Assembly (NCBI GenBank): GCA_030625905.1
Contig: DAOUQA010000114.1
Span: 1 to 6,769, forward strand
Direction: 5' to 3'
Source: Kiritimatiellales bacterium
GTDB taxonomy: Bacteria; Verrucomicrobiota; Kiritimatiellia; Kiritimatiellales; Pontiellaceae
Length of the DNA: 6,769 nucleotides
Shown piece after piece: positions 6,738 through 6,769 of the stretch. Made by a program: the position numbers and the translations under genes. Within the stretch, counting starts at the first letter, position 1, and every line of letters begins with the position of its first letter. The notes under the pieces were generated by a model that was not told the origin of the DNA, did not search any database, and saw only the letters and a program-made list of their open reading frames with translations.

Positions 6738-6769
6738 TTAGTTGTCCATGCCTTTGTCGATGCATTTTT

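Larger units (their letters stand above)
6281..6769. other. 489-base region without an intact gene
   Basis: No convincing intact coding sequence starts here. The left part holds the probable minus-strand gene remnant. There is a stem TCGCCA (6334-6339)/TGGCGA (6360-6365) with an inner CCGC/GCGG pair and no T-run, so it is not a clear terminator for the kinase operon. There is also a short hairpin ACACAC-GAA-GTGTGT (6575-6589) and a GATTACCA repeat (6520-6527 and 6553-6560). From about 6640 the sequence becomes more AT-rich. Minus-strand frames are open to the window edge there, but none is recognisable. Confidence 0.5.

Overview
The window holds a chromosome-type locus with one pseudopilin gene on the minus strand. 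Facing away from it is a two-gene operon on the plus strand encoding two large hybrid histidine kinases. The sequence has moderately high GC. A GspG-like pseudopilin, multi-domain hybrid kinases and -24/-12 promoters together suggest a Gram-negative bacterium. The pseudopilin style (TGRWP and WGNPY motifs) recalls the Planctomycetota-Verrucomicrobiota-Kiritimatiellota group, but this is an impression and nothing in the window proves the taxon.

Layout. Positions 1-114 contain what may be the last codons of an upstream plus-strand gene, a small inverted repeat and a strong intrinsic terminator. Positions 115-293 are non-coding and carry two further inverted repeats downstream of the pseudopilin gene. 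Positions 294-755 (minus) encode a 153-residue pseudopilin. The 235-base divergent intergenic region (756-990) carries two opposed sequences matching the sigma-54 -24/-12 consensus with exact GG/GC spacing, one for each direction. Positions 991-4278 (plus) encode a 1095-residue membrane hybrid kinase (TM, periplasmic sensor, TM, HAMP, GAF, HisKA, HATPase, REC, REC, HPt). After a 28-base gap, positions 4307-6280 encode a 657-residue soluble hybrid kinase (REC, PAS, HisKA, HATPase, REC). The last 489 bases hold no intact gene. They contain a probable decayed minus-strand gene fragment (about 6285-6440), and an AT-richer end of unclear content.

How the genes may work together. Both kinases keep all their phosphorylation residues, and the first one ends in an HPt domain. 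The natural reading is a phosphorelay in which the HPt of kinase 1 passes phosphate to a partner receiver, possibly the N-terminal receiver of kinase 2. No DNA-binding or other output regulator is present. The paired sigma-54-type promoters suggest that the pseudopilin and the kinase operon are co-regulated by an NtrC-family activator encoded elsewhere. This is inference from the sequence only.
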